From Sideroxyarcus sp. (lineage in GTDB: Bacteria; Pseudomonadota; Gammaproteobacteria; Burkholderiales; Gallionellaceae): DNA of 49,563 nucleotides. The stretch's first letter is position 1. Each line of letters begins with the position of its first letter. The notes under the pieces were generated by a model. The model worked only from the letters and a program-made list of their open reading frames with translations, did no database searches and was not told the DNA's origin. Both the position numbers and the translations under genes were made by a program. Shown in pieces: positions 30,595 through 39,731 of this stretch. Location of the stretch: contig JAUSBC010000060.1 in assembly GCA_030652215.1 (NCBI GenBank), forward strand, positions 1-49,563, read 5' to 3'.

Positions 30595-30692
30595 CCCCTC
30601 CCCCTTGCAGGGGGAGGGTTAGGGAGGGGGTGGAAATTGTGCATTCAACAGCTTCTACCCCCATCCCAACCTTCCCCCTGCAAGGGGGAAGG
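30595..30692. repeat. REPIN-like inverted pair (family A) between thiD and thiE
   Basis: A pair of opposed GC-rich palindromes: left CCCTCCCCCTTGCAGGGGGA with its GGGAGGGGGTGG tail, right CTTCTACCCCCATCCC ending CCCTGCAAGGGGGAAGG. It has the same layout as 25210-25307. Its left edge touches the proposed thiE ribosome site. Confidence 0.85.
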
Positions 30693-30713
30693 AGCTTGGA
30701 GTTGAGCCTGCCG

Positions 30714-31556
30714 TTAGTGCCGGGTTGTGCTTTCATCTTCCACGTCGTCTTCGTCACGCGCCCAGAACAGGCGGTCTGGGATGTGCTGGCCCATGCCGGG
30801 ACGGAAACCGTATTTCAATGCTTCCCAGGTGTATTCCTGCGCTTCATGCACGGCGTCTTCCATCGACAAACCGTTCGCCAGCAATGCGGCGATGGCTGCA
30901 GCCAGCGTGCAGCCGGAGCCGTGATAGATGCCGGGTAGGCGCGGCCAACTGTCGCTGCGCACCAGACCGCGTTCGCCGTAAAGGTTGTTGACCACCTTGG
31001 GCGTGTGTTCGTGGGTGCCGGTGATCAGCACGTATTCGCAACCCAGTCGCAGGATGCGCTTGGCGCATTCCGCCAGCTCGGGATCGTCCTTCTCGTTGTC
31101 TTCGTCCACGATCAGGCGGCGCGCTTCCATGCTGTTCGGCGTCAGGATAGTGGTCTGCGGCAACAACAATTCGCGCATCGCATCCAGCATGTCCTCGTTG
31201 GCCAGCTCGTCACCGCGGCCGGAAGCCAGCACCGGGTCAAACACCAGCGGAATATCCGGGTAATCGGAGATGATCTCGGCGATGACGGCGATGTTTTCCA
31301 GGCTACCCAACATGCCGATCTTGAACGCGGCGACCGGCATGTCTTCCAGCACGGCGCGCGCCTGATCGGCCACCCAGTCCGGGTCGACCGGCTGCACGTC
31401 GTCGACGCCGCTGGTGTCCTGCACCGTGATGCCGGTAACCACGGACAGCGGGTGGCAACCCATGCTGGCGATGGTCAGGATGTCGGCCTGCATGCCGGCC
31501 CCGCAACTGGGATCGGTGGCGGCAAAGGAAAGAACGATAGGTGGAATGTCGGACAT
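30714..31556 (-). CDS. thiD: Hydroxymethylpyrimidine/phosphomethylpyrimidine kinase
   Basis: A 280-residue ribokinase-fold enzyme phosphorylating HMP to HMP-P and HMP-PP in thiamine synthesis. It has the N-terminal SFAATDPSCGAGMQADILT, the substrate lid GITVQDTSGVDDV, FDPVLASGRGD, LTPNSMEARRL and the anion-hole motif YHGSGCTLAAAIAALLANG with the catalytic Asp position of the family replaced by Cys-Thr context as usual for ThiD. It is upstream of thiE; the REPIN separates them. No TPP riboswitch was seen upstream. Confidence 0.95.
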   Translation of the reverse strand: MSDIPPIVLSFAATDPSCGAGMQADILTIASMGCHPLSVVTGITVQDTSGVDDVQPVDPDWVADQARAVLEDMPVAAFKIGMLGSLENIAVIAEIISDYPDIPLVFDPVLASGRGDELANEDMLDAMRELLLPQTTILTPNSMEARRLIVDEDNEKDDPELAECAKRILRLGCEYVLITGTHEHTPKVVNNLYGERGLVRSDSWPRLPGIYHGSGCTLAAAIAALLANGLSMEDAVHEAQEYTWEALKYGFRPGMGQHIPDRLFWARDEDDVEDESTTRH

Positions 31557-32093
31557 GATGGAAGGCCTTGCTGGCGCTGATCAGGAGAGCCGTGATTCTA
31601 ACCGAAACTGGCCTGACCCGTTCGGCGGTTGGCGATGGGGCGGCTGGGCAGGCTTGCCCCAAATCGGCGCTTTAGCCCGCCGCTGCGGTTCAGGTGGTCG
31701 GGCCGGTCGGCTTGCCACGCAGCGCGTCAGGACGGGGGGCCTGTCATGGTTCATATCTACTCATCGGGGATGCCAGTGCATCATTCCTTCACCCTTGCAC
31801 TAGCATGCCATCGTGGTCTGTCCTCTATTTACACTAAATACATACGGTTGAAATGAATACTGACCACGCTGGCTGACCTCCCTCTGGAAAGCCGGCTCGG
31901 AAGATATAGGCCGAATGGCATATTGACCCACTTACTGGAGAGGATAAACTGCGGCATCGAAATCGTTGAAAGCCTGCCGATGAAATCCCAGTCCGATGCC
32001 CCGGCAATCATCAAGCCGAAGCCTGCAACAAATCGACTCGGGTACCGGTAATCGAGGTACGACCCTGACTATTCCATGTAAACAAAGGTAAAT
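31557..32093. other. Gap of 537 bp without a recognisable gene
   Basis: The first part (to about 31750) is GC-rich with no credible frame. From 31857 to 32051 one plus-strand frame stays open for 64 codons between stops and reads like protein (LPLESRLGRYRPNG, LLERINCGIEIVESLPMKS) but has no good start or ribosome site. It may be a gene fragment. The promoter of the lipoprotein gene at 32094 was not identified. Confidence 0.5.
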
Positions 32094-32630
32094 ATGGCCT
32101 GTCGAATTATCCGTTGGGCATTGATATTTGTCATCGCCTTCACAACCGCCGGTTGCGCCTCTCCGGTTTCCGGTCACAGACTGGTAGACCAGATCCAGCC
32201 AATCAAGAGAATCAGCGTCGACGTTCAATACGGGACAGTTGTAAGTGGATCTATGGATTACGACCCCTACATGCGCGAACTGCTTACGCAGCTGTCGAAC
32301 CGTGTTCCGCTGATTCTGACGATTAACGGCATCGAAACCGAACGTACCGACGCGCGATACGTCCTGGTCTTTGGTCCCCGCGTGGCGCGTACCTATATCC
32401 GGAATGCCGGCCCCGCGATTACTGAGCTGAAGGTTGTTGCTGCCATTTTTGAAAAAGCATCGGGTGCAAAGAAGATATGGGAGGGGGAAATGTTTTATGT
32501 GGTCGGTGTTTCTTCGTCGCTAAGCGATGGTGCGATCGATATGTTTGCCAAGGAGATACTGGAGCAGTTGGCTAAAGATAAAGTCCTGAATCTTCTGGCA
32601 GACTCCATCGCCATGCCTGCAGTGCGATAG
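32094..32630 (+). CDS. Hypothetical lipoprotein
   Basis: A 178-residue exported lipoprotein: signal peptide with lipobox TAGC (Cys21), then a mixed alpha/beta domain (ISVDVQYGTVVSG, ARYVLVFGPRVARTYIRN, KIWEGEMFYVVGVSS) ending in a helical stretch. The repeated strand pattern recalls small envelope lipoproteins that test Tris-like or DUF4136-type folds, but no family is certain. It stands alone, convergent with rsmA. Confidence 0.75.
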   Translation: MACRIIRWALIFVIAFTTAGCASPVSGHRLVDQIQPIKRISVDVQYGTVVSGSMDYDPYMRELLTQLSNRVPLILTINGIETERTDARYVLVFGPRVARTYIRNAGPAITELKVVAAIFEKASGAKKIWEGEMFYVVGVSSSLSDGAIDMFAKEILEQLAKDKVLNLLADSIAMPAVR

Positions 32631-32675
32631 TAACTAAAGAGACTGTGTTCGACCTCCTTCTTTAAACCGAATTAC

Positions 32676-33458
32676 TCAACCACTTACATTGCCGCTCAAA
32701 TAGTTGGCGATGCGCGTGAACTCCTCTACTCCAAGATTCTCCGCGCGCAACTGTGCGTCGATGCCGAGCTTGGCAAAATCGTCTTCCGCCAGGTAAGCCT
32801 TGAGCGTGTTGCGCAAAGTCTTGCGCCGCTGGCCGAAGGCGGCGGACACCACTTGCGCGTACAGCGTTTCGTCCTGTACTTCGATCTTGTCGGCGGGGAT
32901 CGGAATCATGCGCACAATGGCCGAGTCGACCTTGGGCGCGGGGCGGAACGATTCGGGCGGTACGTCGATGAGTTTTTCCATGTAAAACCGGTATTGCAGC
33001 ATCACCGACAGCCGCCCGAAAGCAGCCGTGGACGGCTCGGCCACCATGCGCTCAACCACCTCGTTCTGCAGCATGAAATGCATGTCGGTAATGCGCGCCG
33101 CGTAATCGGTGAAATGAAACAGCAGCGGCGAGGAGATGTTGTAGGGCAGGTTGCCGACGATGCGTAGCGGTGCTTCCAGTACGGCGAAATCGAACTTCAG
33201 CGCATCGCCTTCGTGGATGACGATCTTGTCTTGCGGGTAGTCGGTCTTCAGGCGCGCGATGATGTCGCGGTCGATTTCGACCACATGCAATTTGTTCAGC
33301 AGCTTCAGCAGCGGGCGTGTCAGCGCACCCAGGCCGGGACCGATCTCGACCATGTTGTCGTTGGCTTCGGGGCGGATGGCGCGGACGATGTCGGCGATGA
33401 TGTTCTGGTCGACCAGGAAGTTCTGGCCAAACGATTTTTTTGCTTTATGTCCGTTCAT
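32676..33458 (-). CDS. rsmA: 16S rRNA (adenine(1518)-N6/adenine(1519)-N6)-dimethyltransferase
   Basis: A 260-residue KsgA enzyme that dimethylates two adjacent adenines near the 3' end of 16S rRNA. Motifs are [14 protein letters not shown]-binding [15 protein letters not shown], the acidic VVEIDRD, and the catalytic [14 protein letters not shown]. The C-terminal part has PRS-like [14 protein letters not shown] and [13 protein letters not shown]. The ATG at 33458 ([12 protein letters not shown]) is chosen by homology; GGAG lies upstream. It overlaps pdxA by 14 nt. Confidence 0.97.
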   Translation of the reverse strand: MNGHKAKKSFGQNFLVDQNIIADIVRAIRPEANDNMVEIGPGLGALTRPLLKLLNKLHVVEIDRDIIARLKTDYPQDKIVIHEGDALKFDFAVLEAPLRIVGNLPYNISSPLLFHFTDYAARITDMHFMLQNEVVERMVAEPSTAAFGRLSVMLQYRFYMEKLIDVPPESFRPAPKVDSAIVRMIPIPADKIEVQDETLYAQVVSAAFGQRRKTLRNTLKAYLAEDDFAKLGIDAQLRAENLGVEEFTRIANYLSGNVSG

Positions 33459-34416
33459 GGTGCGCCATCTCCGTTGCGACCTTGATCGCCTCCAGCAAAC
33501 TGCCAACATTGGCCTTGCCCGTGCCCGCTAGTTCCAGCGCAGTGCCGTGATCGACCGAGGTGCGGATGATCGGCAATCCGAGCGTGATGTTTACGCCTTC
33601 GCCGAAGCTCGCATGTTTGAGCACCGGCAAACCCTGGTCGTGATACATCGTCAGCACCGCATCGCACTCGCGCAGCCGGTGTGCGGCAAATAGAGTATCC
33701 GCAGGTATGGGAGCGCTCACGTTGAAGCCTTCGGCACGCAGCTTGTCCAGTACCGGACTCATCACGTCGATCTCTTCGCGCCCGAGATGGCCACCTTCTC
33801 CGGCATGGGGATTCAGACCGGCCACCAGAATGCGCGGCCGGGCGATGCAGAAGCGGCGCTGCAGGTCGCGCTGCAGGATGCGCAGGATTTCTTCAAGCAA
33901 GGACTGTGTGATCGCGTCGGCCACTTCGCGTAACGGCAAATGCGTGGTCGCCAGTGCTACGCGCATCCCGCCGCCAGCAAGCATCATTACCACCAATGGC
34001 GTGTTTGTCTGCTCAGCCAGGAATTCGGTGTGTCCGGTAAACGGAATGCCCGCATCGTTGATGACGCCCTTGTGCACGGGTGCGGTGACCATGCCGGAAA
34101 ATTCTCCGGAGACGCAACCCCGCAGCGCGCGGCTCAGCATTTCCAGTACATAACGACTGTTGGCCGGATCGAGCTTCCCGGCTTCAACTACCTGCGCCAG
34201 CGGAACATGCAGCACGCTCAGCTTGCCGCCGGCTTGCGGCGCAGCCGGCGTGTAGTCATGCAGTGGAACGTCGATACCGAGTTGGGCCGCGCGCTGTTGC
34301 AACAGGCCTTTGTCGGCGATTACCACCAGCGGATGTTCATGCCGCGCCAGTTGCAGGCAGAGATCGGGGCCGATTCCGGCGGGCTCGCCTGAGGTGATGG
34401 CGAGAGGTCGCTGCAT
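33445..34416 (-). CDS. pdxA: 4-hydroxythreonine-4-phosphate dehydrogenase
   Basis: A 323-residue enzyme of the DXP-dependent pyridoxal phosphate pathway. It has [13 protein letters not shown] at the N-terminus, [13 protein letters not shown], the metal His in [27 protein letters not shown], and the C-terminal [19 protein letters not shown] and [18 protein letters not shown]. It lies in the usual surA-pdxA-rsmA order and overlaps surA by one base. Confidence 0.97.
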   Translation of the reverse strand: MQRPLAITSGEPAGIGPDLCLQLARHEHPLVVIADKGLLQQRAAQLGIDVPLHDYTPAAPQAGGKLSVLHVPLAQVVEAGKLDPANSRYVLEMLSRALRGCVSGEFSGMVTAPVHKGVINDAGIPFTGHTEFLAEQTNTPLVVMMLAGGGMRVALATTHLPLREVADAITQSLLEEILRILQRDLQRRFCIARPRILVAGLNPHAGEGGHLGREEIDVMSPVLDKLRAEGFNVSAPIPADTLFAAHRLRECDAVLTMYHDQGLPVLKHASFGEGVNITLGLPIIRTSVDHGTALELAGTGKANVGSLLEAIKVATEMAHHERT

Positions 34417-35717
34417 TATTTCGTTTCGTTGTGGTATTCGATAAAAGCGCGATCACGCAGTTGGCGCAGCCAGTCCTGATGGGCCTCGTCCGATTTGACG
34501 GTGCGGATGGCGGCGCGGGCGCGTTGGCGTTTCTGCTCCACGGTCACGTCGGTATTGCGGCGTTCCAGCACCTGGATCAGATGCCAGCCGAAACCGGACT
34601 GCACCAGACCGCTCACCTGCCCCACCTTCAATGCATCCATGGCATTCTCGAACTCGGGAACGGTTTCGCCGGGGGAGAGCCAGTTCAGATCGCCGCCCTG
34701 CGGCGCGCTGCCGTCTTCGGAATGCAATCTCGCCTGCTCGGCGAAGTTCGCGCCTTTGTCGAGGCGCTGTTTGATTTCCAGCAGGCGGCTTTTCGCCTCG
34801 TTCTCGGAAACCAGTTCGCTGGTCTTGATCAGGATGTGGCGCGCATGCGTCTGGGTCACGACGACGGGCGTGTCCTTGCTGCGCCGGTCGAGCAGTTTGA
34901 CGATATGGAAACCGCTGGGACTGCGCAGTACAGGACTTACTTCGCCGGGCTTCATCTTCTGCAGGGACTCGGCAAACAGCGGCGGCAAACGGTCTGCCGG
35001 ACGCCAACCCAGCTCGCCGCCCTTGAGCGCATCCTGCGCATCGGAGTAGCCTGCGGCCACCTGCGAGAACGGCGCGCCGCCCTGCAATTTGGCCAGCGCC
35101 TGGTCGGCGCGGGTGCGGTAGGTCTTGATCTTCTCCGCATTGGCTTGTTCCGGCACCACGATCATGATGTGCGAGAGTTTCAGTTCTTCGCCCTTGCCTT
35201 CCTGGCGTTCCTGATTGCTCAGGTAGTTGTCGATTTCGTTCTCGCTGATGACCAGCTTGTTGTCGACTTCGCGCTCGCGCAGGCGCGCGGAAATCATTTC
35301 GTTGCGAATTTCTTCGCGGAATTCCTTGAAATCCGTTCCTTCTTCTGCCAGTTTGGCGCGAAACGCCGCAACCGAGTCGAACTTGTTCTGTTGCGCGATG
35401 CGCAGAATCGTTTTATCGAGCAGCACATCGTCGATGTTCAGTCCGCTCTCCCTGGCGAACTGCGCCTGCAGCATCTCGATGATCATGCGCTCCAGCACCT
35501 GGCGTTCCAGCACGTTTCTGTCGGGCAGCATGGTCTTCTGCCTTTCCAGCATCTTCGCCACACTGGCGACGCGCACGTCCAGCTCGCGGTGCGTGATGAC
35601 GTCGTCGTTCACCACGACTTTGATGCGATCGATGAGGACGGCCTGCTTTTGCGGCCCGGCGGCAGAAGCGAGGGCCGCGAACGTGATCAGGATGAGCGCT
35701 AAAATCTTTCTCGACAT
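34416..35717 (-). CDS. surA: Periplasmic chaperone and peptidyl-prolyl isomerase SurA
   Basis: A 433-residue chaperone for outer-membrane proteins. The signal peptide ends near ASAAG, and the N-terminal chaperone domain runs from about 25 to 170 ([16 protein letters not shown]). Two parvulin domains follow (about 175-275 with [16 protein letters not shown], and about 285-385 with [20 protein letters not shown]), then a C-terminal helix. It lies 24 nt from lptD, whose product needs SurA for folding; the operon is lptD-surA-pdxA-rsmA. Confidence 0.97.
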   Translation of the reverse strand: MSRKILALILITFAALASAAGPQKQAVLIDRIKVVVNDDVITHRELDVRVASVAKMLERQKTMLPDRNVLERQVLERMIIEMLQAQFARESGLNIDDVLLDKTILRIAQQNKFDSVAAFRAKLAEEGTDFKEFREEIRNEMISARLREREVDNKLVISENEIDNYLSNQERQEGKGEELKLSHIMIVVPEQANAEKIKTYRTRADQALAKLQGGAPFSQVAAGYSDAQDALKGGELGWRPADRLPPLFAESLQKMKPGEVSPVLRSPSGFHIVKLLDRRSKDTPVVVTQTHARHILIKTSELVSENEAKSRLLEIKQRLDKGANFAEQARLHSEDGSAPQGGDLNWLSPGETVPEFENAMDALKVGQVSGLVQSGFGWHLIQVLERRNTDVTVEQKRQRARAAIRTVKSDEAHQDWLRQLRDRAFIEYHNETK

Positions 35718-35741
35718 ATTTTCTTTCGGTTATTCGGACTG

Positions 35742-37961
35742 TTAACGCAGACCCGATTCGGGCTGCTGGGTGGATGTGCTGTTCATTTTGGTATAGCCGA
35801 AGATGCTGTCGCGCAGCACATCCAGCGGATCGGAACCGATGCGGACCAGGTCGTTCAACTCAAGTTGCACAAAAAATCCCGTGTTCCGTTCGCTGGTGGC
35901 GGTGCTGAAGCTTTGTGCAACCAGTCGCACCGTCCAGCACGACTGATTATACTCAACCCCGGCCAGTGCCTCCACGGCGCGTTTGTCTTGCAGGGAATAG
36001 TTCAGGCGCGCCACGCCCTGCCAGCGACCGGCAATGGGCCATTGCGTGGAAATATCTGTCTGGCGCAGGGTATTGCGCGTGAAGCGGTAGCCGATGTTCA
36101 TCAGTTTGCCCGGCTCCGGCTTGTAGCGTGCCATGACGTTGTACGACTCGGTCTGCGACTGATTGGGGTTGTATTGAATGAGGCCGTCCATCGACCACGC
36201 TCTGGTCAGCCTGCCATCCATGCCCACCAGAATATCGGAGCGGTTAGTGCTGTCCGTAGGCGCGACCAGATTCACCTGGGGCGCCTTGAAACTGAAACGC
36301 TCCCCCAGCGTCACGCGCAAACGCTCGGTGCCGTCTTCGTTGTCGATGATGCGCGAAGTGAGCGCCAGCGTCACCATGTTGGCATCGCCCACGCGGTCGT
36401 TGCCGTAAAAACGGTTTTCGGTAAATATCTGGCCGAAGCTGAACGGCGCCTGGGCCGAGTCAAAAACGGGGATCTGGCTCTGATCGCGGTAGGGTACGTA
36501 CACGTAGAAAACCCGTGGCTCCAGCGTTTGCACATAATCACCGCCCAGGAAAGCCGCCCAGTCGCGCTCGAACACCATGCCGCCATCCAGGCTGAAGATG
36601 GGCAAGGTGCGCGATGAATCGGGCAGGTTCTGCGTATTGTTCACCCCCATTCTGTATTGGGTGTGATGTATGCCCAGCTTGGGCGTCAGGTAATAACCCA
36701 GATCCTGCAGCAAGGGATAGCTCACTGCCGGATTGACCACCATACGTTGACCGTTGACCGAGGTGTCGTGGCGGAAATCCGTGTATTCGCTAACCAGCGC
36801 GACGTTGGCTTCCGCCCATGTCTTGTTGGCATTCAGGTTGAGCTGCGGCTGGCGCCGGTAGGGAATCGCGACCGGCTGCTGGGGGTCCTGCAGTGTCTGG
36901 TAGTGCTGCACGCGCGCTGCGGCCGACCACCATCCCCCACCATAGGTCAGCATCCCTTCGCGCACCAGATTGATCTGCGACGTGCCGCTCACCATGCTGG
37001 ACAGGTCGCGGAAATAATCGTCGTCGGAAACGCGGTTGAGATCCAGGGCCATGCCAAAACCCGCCCCCAGATTCTGCTTATGCAGCAGCGCCACATGCGT
37101 GCGGTTAATACCCGCCGCCCGGTCGTCAGGCAACACATCGTAGGTTAATTCGCCGACATAACGCGGCATCAGATAACGGAACTGGTTGTTGAATTGAACC
37201 CCGCGCTTGGCGATCACGCGCGGCGCAATGGTCGCATCCATGTTGGGCGCGATGTTCCAATAATACGGGATAGTGAGTTCCGTACCGCCCTTGCTGGTAC
37301 TGCCGAAAGTCGGGCCCAGCAAACCGGAGCGCCGGCGGTCGTCCAGCGCAAAGTCCATCCACGGCGTGTAGAGAATGGGCACGCCCATGAACTCCACGCG
37401 CGCATGCCTGGCAACGCCGAGCTGTTCGGTATGGTCGATATCCAGCCGGCTCATGCGCAGCAACCAGTCGTCGTTCCCCGCCGGGCAGGTCGTGTAAGTC
37501 ACGTCGTCCAGCGTGTAATTACTCCTGCCCTGGATATGCATGGTCTGCGCCGAGCCGCGCGCATGATTTTCGCTGAACTCGAACTGCAACTGGCTCATCT
37601 CGCCGATTTCAGTGTCCAGATTCAGCGTCAGCACCGGCCCCATGACTGTCACGTCGGGTTGCTCGAAGCGCACATCGCCCTCGGCCAGCACATCCTTGCT
37701 GACTTGTCCGTAGAGCAGGTGTTCCGCGCGGATCACCTGGTTGTTCTGGCGCAGTTCCACATCGCCAGTCGCCTCCAGTTGATCGCCTTTTTTCGCCTCC
37801 ACGCGCCGGGCTTTGATAAAGGCCGGCGACCCGTCGGGTGAAGAGGAATGGCGTTTGATTGATTTGTCGAATTTCAAAGGCAGGCCTGCCTCCGCAGCAT
37901 GAGCGGGAAGGCTGAACAATCCGAGAACAAGAAGCGCAACTGGGGAAAAACGAAAAGGCAT
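35742..37961 (-). CDS. lptD: LPS-assembly protein LptD
   Basis: A 739-residue outer-membrane barrel that inserts lipopolysaccharide with LptE. The signal peptide is MPFRFSPVALLVLGLFS and ends near HAAEA. An OstA/LptA-like beta-jellyroll domain follows (about 40-170: VEAKKGDQLEATGDVELRQN). The barrel domain contains TTCPAGNDDWLLRMSRLDID, PILYTPWMDFALDDRRRSG and the C-terminal ELNDLVRIGSDPLD. The ATG at 37961 is chosen because the signal peptide then starts normally; the frame is open 72 nt further. It is divergent from amgK. Confidence 0.95.
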   Translation of the reverse strand: MPFRFSPVALLVLGLFSLPAHAAEAGLPLKFDKSIKRHSSSPDGSPAFIKARRVEAKKGDQLEATGDVELRQNNQVIRAEHLLYGQVSKDVLAEGDVRFEQPDVTVMGPVLTLNLDTEIGEMSQLQFEFSENHARGSAQTMHIQGRSNYTLDDVTYTTCPAGNDDWLLRMSRLDIDHTEQLGVARHARVEFMGVPILYTPWMDFALDDRRRSGLLGPTFGSTSKGGTELTIPYYWNIAPNMDATIAPRVIAKRGVQFNNQFRYLMPRYVGELTYDVLPDDRAAGINRTHVALLHKQNLGAGFGMALDLNRVSDDDYFRDLSSMVSGTSQINLVREGMLTYGGGWWSAAARVQHYQTLQDPQQPVAIPYRRQPQLNLNANKTWAEANVALVSEYTDFRHDTSVNGQRMVVNPAVSYPLLQDLGYYLTPKLGIHHTQYRMGVNNTQNLPDSSRTLPIFSLDGGMVFERDWAAFLGGDYVQTLEPRVFYVYVPYRDQSQIPVFDSAQAPFSFGQIFTENRFYGNDRVGDANMVTLALTSRIIDNEDGTERLRVTLGERFSFKAPQVNLVAPTDSTNRSDILVGMDGRLTRAWSMDGLIQYNPNQSQTESYNVMARYKPEPGKLMNIGYRFTRNTLRQTDISTQWPIAGRWQGVARLNYSLQDKRAVEALAGVEYNQSCWTVRLVAQSFSTATSERNTGFFVQLELNDLVRIGSDPLDVLRDSIFGYTKMNSTSTQQPESGLR

Positions 37962-38021
37962 GGTGCGGGGCAAATAAATTAAGGTGCTAAAATCGCACAA
38001 AACCACCATTAAGGCAATCAA

Positions 38022-39020
38022 ATGCATCGTCAAAAGCTGCTTACCGACTGGCTTTCCGGCCTGTACCCGAACCAGACCTTCACGATTGCGCCCGCTTCAG
38101 CCGATGCCAGCTTCCGCCGCTACTTTCGCGCCACATTTGCAGACGGCTCAACCCGGGTAGTGATGGACGCGCCTCCGCAACACGAGGATTGCAAGCCTTT
38201 TCTGCATGTGGGCAAGTTGTTCGAGAATGCGGGGACGCATGTGCCGCATGTCTACGCGCAAGACCTGAAGCAAGGATTTCTGCTGCTTTCCGATCTCGGC
38301 AATACCACTTATTTGCAGGGGTTTCCGTCGGGCAACCCTAGTCAGCTCTATGGCGATGCCACGGACGCGCTGATCAAAATCCAACTCGCCTCCAAGCCCA
38401 ACGAGTTGCCACCCTATGACGAAGCGCTGCTACGCCGCGAACTGAACCTGTTTCCCGAGTGGTACATCGCCAAACATCTGGGCGTGACGCTCAACGAGAA
38501 ACAGCAGGCCAAACTGGAAGAAGTATTCAAGCGCATCCTCGCCAACAACCTCGCCCAGCCCTGCGTGTATGTGCATCGCGATTACCATTCACGCAATCTG
38601 ATGATCGTTGGTGACAACAACCCGGGAATCATAGACTTCCAGGACGCGGTGTACGGCCCCATCACTTACGACCTCGCCTCCCTGTTCAAAGACGCCTACA
38701 TCAAATGGGAAGAAGAAGTGATCATCGACTGGCTCATCCGCTACTGGGAAAACGCGCGCAAGGCCGGATTGCCGGTACGCGAAGACTTCGGCGAGTTCTA
38801 CCGCGACTATGAAATGATGGGCGTGCAGCGCCACATCAAGGTGTTGGGCATCTTCGCGCGCCTGTATCACCGTGACGGCAAGGACGGATATCTGAAGGAC
38901 ATGCCGCTGGTGATGGATTACCTGCGCCGCGCCTGCGAGCGCTACATCGATCTCAAGCCGTTGCTGGTGCTGCTGATGGAGCTGGAGATACACGCGCAGA
39001 AGACGGGGACGTCGGCTTGA
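38022..39020 (+). CDS. amgK: N-acetylmuramate/N-acetylglucosamine kinase AmgK
   Basis: A 332-residue APH-fold kinase phosphorylating MurNAc at the anomeric position in cell-wall recycling. It has the N-terminal ASADASFRRYFRATFADGS nucleotide-binding region, FLLLSDLGNTTYLQ, the catalytic loop VHRDYHSRNLM and the metal motif GIIDFQDAVYGPITYDLASL. It overlaps murU by one base; AmgK-MurU together bypass the fosfomycin-sensitive MurA step in Pseudomonas-type recycling. Confidence 0.94.
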   Translation: MHRQKLLTDWLSGLYPNQTFTIAPASADASFRRYFRATFADGSTRVVMDAPPQHEDCKPFLHVGKLFENAGTHVPHVYAQDLKQGFLLLSDLGNTTYLQGFPSGNPSQLYGDATDALIKIQLASKPNELPPYDEALLRRELNLFPEWYIAKHLGVTLNEKQQAKLEEVFKRILANNLAQPCVYVHRDYHSRNLMIVGDNNPGIIDFQDAVYGPITYDLASLFKDAYIKWEEEVIIDWLIRYWENARKAGLPVREDFGEFYRDYEMMGVQRHIKVLGIFARLYHRDGKDGYLKDMPLVMDYLRRACERYIDLKPLLVLLMELEIHAQKTGTSA

Positions 39021-39730
39021 TGCTTGCCATGATCCTCGCGGCCGGACGCGGTGAACGCATGCGTCCGCTCACCGACCACACGCCCAAGCCCCTGCTGCAG
39101 GCTGGCGGCAAACCACTCATCGTTTGGCATATCGAGCGGCTGGTGCGTGCAGGCATCACCGATCTCGTCATCAACCACGCCCATCTCGGCACGCAGATCG
39201 AGCAAGCTTTGGGCAACGGCCATCAATTCGGGGCATCCATACGTTATTCCGACGAAGGCACTGCGCTGGAAACGGCGGGCGGCATTGCCTTTGCCTTCCC
39301 CCTGCTGGGCGCGGAACCGTTTGCTGTGGTCAACGGCGACATCTATTGCGACTTCGACTTCACGCATTTGCCCGGCTGCGTCGCCGCACTCGCCAACAGC
39401 ACCGACATGGCGCATCTGGTGCTGGTTGATAACCCCGAACACAATCTCAAGGGCGATTTTTGCCTGACAAACGACCGGATCGTCCCAACGCCCCAAATCC
39501 CAAATCCCAAATCCCAAGTCCTGACTTTCTCCGGCATCGGCCTCTATAAGCCCGCCCTGTTCGCCAACATCCCGCGCGGCAGCAAAGCCCCGCTCGCCCC
39601 ATTGCTGCGCGAGCAGATCGCACTGGGTCACGTCAGCGGCGAACATCATCGCGGGATTTGGGTCGATGTCGGCACCCCGCAGCGGCTGGACGAACTCGAC
39701 AAGCTGCTGCGCGCAAAGCAGAATGCCTGA
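39020..39730 (+). CDS. murU: N-acetylmuramate alpha-1-phosphate uridylyltransferase MurU
   Basis: A 236-residue nucleotidyltransferase making UDP-MurNAc from MurNAc-1-P. It has the signature LAAGRGERMRPLTDHTPKPL (about 7-26), GTALETAGGIAFAFPLLG, VVNGDIYCDFDF with the metal Asp, and the C-terminal WVDVGTPQRLDEL. Around residue 158-166 the sequence PQIPNPKSQ comes from a 7-bp tandem repeat (39492-39519) at a loop between conserved blocks. The ATG at 39020 overlaps the amgK stop. Confidence 0.94.
   Translation: MLAMILAAGRGERMRPLTDHTPKPLLQAGGKPLIVWHIERLVRAGITDLVINHAHLGTQIEQALGNGHQFGASIRYSDEGTALETAGGIAFAFPLLGAEPFAVVNGDIYCDFDFTHLPGCVAALANSTDMAHLVLVDNPEHNLKGDFCLTNDRIVPTPQIPNPKSQVLTFSGIGLYKPALFANIPRGSKAPLAPLLREQIALGHVSGEHHRGIWVDVGTPQRLDELDKLLRAKQNA
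39492..39519 (+). repeat. Tandem 7-bp repeat inside murU
   Basis: Three perfect units of CCCAAAT and a fourth with one change (CCCAAGT). A gain or loss of one unit would shift the murU frame by one base. Here the frame is open. Confidence 0.85.
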
Positions 39731-39731
39731 C

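Noticed and set aside
31500-31700. TPP riboswitch upstream of thiD
   Set aside because: None of the conserved TPP-aptamer segments (such as CTGAGA) was found on the minus strand.
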